A stretch of DNA of 64,000 nucleotides, from positions 1,240,001 through 1,304,000 of the forward strand of contig NZ_CP109178.1 in NCBI RefSeq assembly GCF_036248255.1. Direction: 5' to 3'. The first letter of the stretch is position 1. Every line of letters begins with the position of its first letter. Under the pieces are notes generated by a model. The model made no database searches. It saw nothing but the letters and a program-made list of their open reading frames with translations, and had not been told where the DNA came from. Source of the stretch: Streptomyces sp. NBC_01717 (GTDB taxonomy: Bacteria > Actinomycetota > Actinomycetes > Streptomycetales > Streptomycetaceae). A program made the position numbers and the translations under genes. Positions 61,531 to 64,000 of the stretch are shown piece after piece.

Positions 61531-61544
61531 TTCACATGGTGAAC
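61531..61544 (-). promoter_or_regulatory. PHO-box-like element upstream of the metallophosphoesterase
   Basis: On the reverse strand GTTCACC (complement of 61538-61544) matches the core of the Streptomyces PhoP direct-repeat unit, and TTCAC-ATG-GTGAA is a palindrome. A clear second 11-nt unit is not visible, so PhoP control is only suggested. Confidence 0.3.
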
Positions 61545-61600
61545 CCGCGACCAATGCCATCTCGGACTTGTCTGAACATCTCGCGGGACCTGAATCGGTC

Positions 61601-62809
61601 TCAGATTCCGAACGTCCGTTGCACGAACCACACCAGTCCCATGGCTGACACGCCGGCAGAGATCACGCCGGTCGCCCAGAGGCCGGCCGTCGGCGCCCGG
61701 TGGCGCAGCACGATCAGCAGCGGGAAGAGGGCGGCGATGATAGCCAACTGCACTGTCTCGATGCCGACGTTGAACACCAGCAAGGACCACAGCAGAGTCC
61801 ATGACCACGCCTCGTCGATCCCCAGCGCGCCCGCGAAGCCCAGGCCGTGCACGAGGCCGAAGCAGAACACGACCCCGAGGCGGATCCAGCCCGCACGGTC
61901 CAGGCTGAAGTGGCCCCGCCCTGCTGTCTCGAGGTCGGACGCGTGGCCGCGGCGCCGCCAGAGCCGCCACAGGTGCCAGCCGGCGACCACGGCGATCGAC
62001 AGCGCGATGACGGGCTCCACGATGCCGGCGGGCGCGTCGACCAGTCCGAGCGCGGCGAGCATGAAGGTCACCGAGTGCGCCAGGGTGAAACTCGTTGCCA
62101 CGAGCACGATCTCGCGCAGGCGCCGTGACCCGGCGATGAGTGCCAGCAGGAACAGGATGTGGTCGATCCCGGACAGCAGATGCTCGGCGCCCAGGCGAAA
62201 GAACTCCCAGAACCGTTCGTACCAGGCCTGACCGATCGAGAAGGACGGGTGACCCGCGTCGAGTGCGGCACTGCCGGAGCGGCCGTCGAGCTCGTAGGTG
62301 ACGATCGTCTTGGTGCCCTTGACGTACGTCTCGCCGTCGGGGAACAGCCCGCTGCGCACCTCCAGGTCGTCGCCCCGCTCGGAACACGCCCAGTCGAGCA
62401 GCAGACCGGCGTACGGCACGCCCTCCCGCCGGCCGATCGTGAAGTCGCCGACCCGTGTCGGCGTGCACGCCCTGCCGTCCGAGGTGACCGAGAAGCGCTC
62501 GGTCACGTATCTGACGGCCGACTCCGCATGGGCGTTGAGCGCCTCGGACTGTTCCTTGGCGCCACCGGTTTCGAACGCGGCGTTTCCGGTCTTGAAGAGG
62601 GGGTCGTCGTCCTCGTAGTCGGCGGCGGATACGATGAAGAGGTCGTACTCGAGCCCCAGTTTCGTCCGTATATGACCCTCGTTGCCCTCGGCGACGTCGA
62701 CGTACGCGGTCGACGTGAACCCGTGGGCGGACGCCGGCTGTCCGGCGCTCAGGAAAGCGATCACGGCCGCGGTGATCCCGACGATGGTGCGGCGGACCCG
62801 TTGTGACAT
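61601..62809 (-). CDS. HupE/UreJ-type membrane protein (402 aa)
   Basis: A signal-like N-terminal helix (IVGITAAVIAFLSAG) is followed by HGFTSTAY and an extracellular beta-rich domain of about 190 residues. Then come six or seven helices with the family motifs FRLGAEHLLSGIDHILFLLAL, SFTLAHSVTFMLAAL and FGLVHGLGFAGAL. The conserved His residues suggest metal (nickel/cobalt-like) or other ion handling. It precedes the phosphoesterase gene by 127 nt on the same strand, forming a surface-protein unit. Confidence 0.87.
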   Translation of the reverse strand: MSQRVRRTIVGITAAVIAFLSAGQPASAHGFTSTAYVDVAEGNEGHIRTKLGLEYDLFIVSAADYEDDDPLFKTGNAAFETGGAKEQSEALNAHAESAVRYVTERFSVTSDGRACTPTRVGDFTIGRREGVPYAGLLLDWACSERGDDLEVRSGLFPDGETYVKGTKTIVTYELDGRSGSAALDAGHPSFSIGQAWYERFWEFFRLGAEHLLSGIDHILFLLALIAGSRRLREIVLVATSFTLAHSVTFMLAALGLVDAPAGIVEPVIALSIAVVAGWHLWRLWRRRGHASDLETAGRGHFSLDRAGWIRLGVVFCFGLVHGLGFAGALGIDEAWSWTLLWSLLVFNVGIETVQLAIIAALFPLLIVLRHRAPTAGLWATGVISAGVSAMGLVWFVQRTFGI

Positions 62810-62981
62810 GTTGCTCCTTCAGGTTGCCAGTGCACGGTGCGCGTCACGGGTGAACACGGCCCGGGCGGCCGGCGAACTGTGGAACAACAAACGCGATGAC
62901 GACACCTGCGGAGGAAGACGGCACCAACCGGGATAGCAGGATGTAGACGCACCATCCGCCACCACTCGGAGGACGATCGCC

Positions 62982-63665
62982 TTGCGCTCCCTGCTTCGGG
63001 CCGCTGCCGCGCTGGCCGCGGCCGCCGCGCTGGTCACCGGATGCAGTTCCGGCGACGACTGGTCACAGCCGCACCCCGACCCCACTGCCGTGGGCACGCT
63101 CGGTCCGGGGTTCGTCGACCCCTCTTCCCCACCCATCCCGGAGGGGACCGCCACGCCGCGGCCCGGCTCCTGGACCGGGGTCCACCCACCGAAGGACTAC
63201 CGGGTGGTCCTGCTCACCTCGGGTGACGAGCGCCCGACCAAGAAGCTCGTGACGGCGGTCCAGGACTGGGCCGGGGACGAACACGTCGATCTCAGAACGA
63301 TGACCGCCGACGGTCCGTCCGACCTCGTTCCCAGCGTCACCAGGGCCCTCGAGATGGGCCCGGACCTTGTCGTCAGCGCAGGCAACGACCTCGTCGACCC
63401 CCTCGCGGTGGTCACCCCGAACCACCTGTCCCAGCAGTTCCTCGTCGTGGGCGCGGAGCTTGCCGAGCCCACCCACAACGTCACGGCGGTCGACTGGTCC
63501 GGTGCGTCGTTCCGTGGCGAAGGGCTCGGCATGTCCTCGACGTACGACCCCGGCTCGTTCTCCACCGAGCGCTGCGCTGCCGCCATCAGGGCAGGCGTCG
63601 CGTCCGTGCTCAACGACCTGACCGGGATTGTGATCTGGCTCGACGCCCCCTCTGCCCCGCGCTGA
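62982..63665 (+). CDS. Lipoprotein of unknown function (227 aa)
   Basis: A lipoprotein signal RSLLRAAAALAAAAALVTGC gives an acylated Cys at about residue 21, followed by a Pro-rich linker and a globular domain (YRVVLLTSGDERPTKKLV, MGPDLVVSAGNDLVD, FLVVGAELAEPT). Alternating strands and helices resemble a periplasmic-binding/BMP-like Rossmann lobe, but only part of it. TTG start is supported by GGAGG 9 nt upstream. Divergent from the HupE/UreJ-type gene. Confidence 0.82.
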   Translation: MRSLLRAAAALAAAAALVTGCSSGDDWSQPHPDPTAVGTLGPGFVDPSSPPIPEGTATPRPGSWTGVHPPKDYRVVLLTSGDERPTKKLVTAVQDWAGDEHVDLRTMTADGPSDLVPSVTRALEMGPDLVVSAGNDLVDPLAVVTPNHLSQQFLVVGAELAEPTHNVTAVDWSGASFRGEGLGMSSTYDPGSFSTERCAAAIRAGVASVLNDLTGIVIWLDAPSAPR

Positions 63666-63982
63666 GGGTCGCGGCCTGCTGCGAAACTGCCGGTCGAACC
63701 CACACCTTGGATTTGGCCGGGCGAGGTCAGCACGGGTGGGGTCAGGAGAGGGTCGCGCCGCGGTTGGAAAGCAGCGCGAGCTCACTGTGGAGGGCGAAGT
63801 GGTTAGCCCTTGGCGGGGAGGCCGGCGTGGTAGCGGCCGGGGGGGGGCGCTGCCCGGTTTCGACCCGCTCACCCGGACGTGCCGGCGACGGTCGCCGAGA
63901 CGAAGTGGCGCCCTACCGACGATCGCTCCATGGGATCGGTATCGTCCGCCCCGATGCCCCGGTCCGCGGCTCAGCGGCCGGC

Positions 63983-64000
63983 ACGAGGAGGAGCAGCATG
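63983..64000 (+). promoter_or_regulatory. Ribosome-binding site and ATG of the next gene, cut by the window edge
   Basis: GAGGAGGAG precedes an ATG whose bases are 63998-64000. Only the start codon is inside the window. The 330 bp before it (63666-63982) hold no gene I can support. Confidence 0.6.

Noticed and set aside
59605..61542. Val/Arg-rich open frame of 645 codons
   Set aside because: Exact antisense of the metallophosphoesterase gene, which has a signal peptide and all metal-binding motifs.

Overview
The window is high-GC actinobacterial DNA and most resembles a Streptomyces chromosome arm. Coding regions have strong third-position GC bias, many genes start with GTG or TTG, hairpin terminators are GC-rich, and the gene content is streptomycete: ricin-type secreted proteins, RsbW/SpoIIE-type regulators, paired acyl-CoA dehydrogenases, and IS701, IS630 and IS110 elements. 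I found no rRNA, tRNA or CRISPR array.

Layout. (1) 0-18.7 kb is a fatty-acyl/alkyl degradation island. A double-TetR regulator precedes a forward operon (acyl-CoA dehydrogenase, thiolase, TesB thioesterase, enoyl-CoA hydratase, acyl-CoA ligase). An eight-gene reverse operon (acyl-CoA dehydrogenase, two SDRs, ligase, crotonase, two translationally coupled acyl-CoA dehydrogenases, alkyl sulfatase) is divergent from a second thiolase. The dehydrogenase/thiolase pair is duplicated, and both copies share the upstream motif GTTA-N8-TAACTTRATG. (2) 18.8-22 kb holds a truncated anti-sigma/SpoIIE-type ATPase and a TetR-DHA2 efflux pair. (3) 22.2-26.8 kb encodes envelope functions: a sulfatase-like membrane hydrolase, a PMT-type glycosyltransferase and a CDP-alcohol phosphotransferase.

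(4) 26.8-33.9 kb is the most interesting locus. It is a compact pterin/pyrimidine-type cluster: MDR oxidoreductase, degenerate 6-pyruvoyltetrahydropterin-synthase homologue, GT4 glycosyltransferase, methyltransferase, flippase-like membrane protein, RibD-type reductase, creatininase-family amidohydrolase and a GTP cyclohydrolase II paralogue. The cyclohydrolase has Met in place of the catalytic-site Tyr. It resembles the Streptomyces coelicolor SCO6650-SCO6655 neighbourhood, whose product I do not know. The flippase and reductase genes run into each other tail to tail.

(5) 34-42 kb has a lipoprotein esterase, an AEC transporter and two secreted ricin-domain proteins. (6) 42.1-49.8 kb is a decay zone. 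An SDR gene is split by adjacent IS701- and IS630-type elements at a single CTAG and can be rebuilt exactly. Remnants of an acetyltransferase, a MazG protein and a Sua5/YrdC protein follow, among intact MBL-fold, P-loop and carbonic anhydrase genes. (7) 50-55.9 kb is a small catabolic locus (two MFS transporters, GntR regulator, cupin, nitrilase-type amidohydrolase, DUF2848 protein) with a shared 18-bp operator-like motif in two promoter regions. (8) 56.8-58.3 kb is an IS110-type element with a possible guide-RNA region. (9) 58.3-64 kb encodes cell-surface proteins: a DUF916/WxL-type protein, a secreted metallophosphoesterase, a HupE/UreJ-type membrane protein and a lipoprotein; the next gene begins at the window edge.
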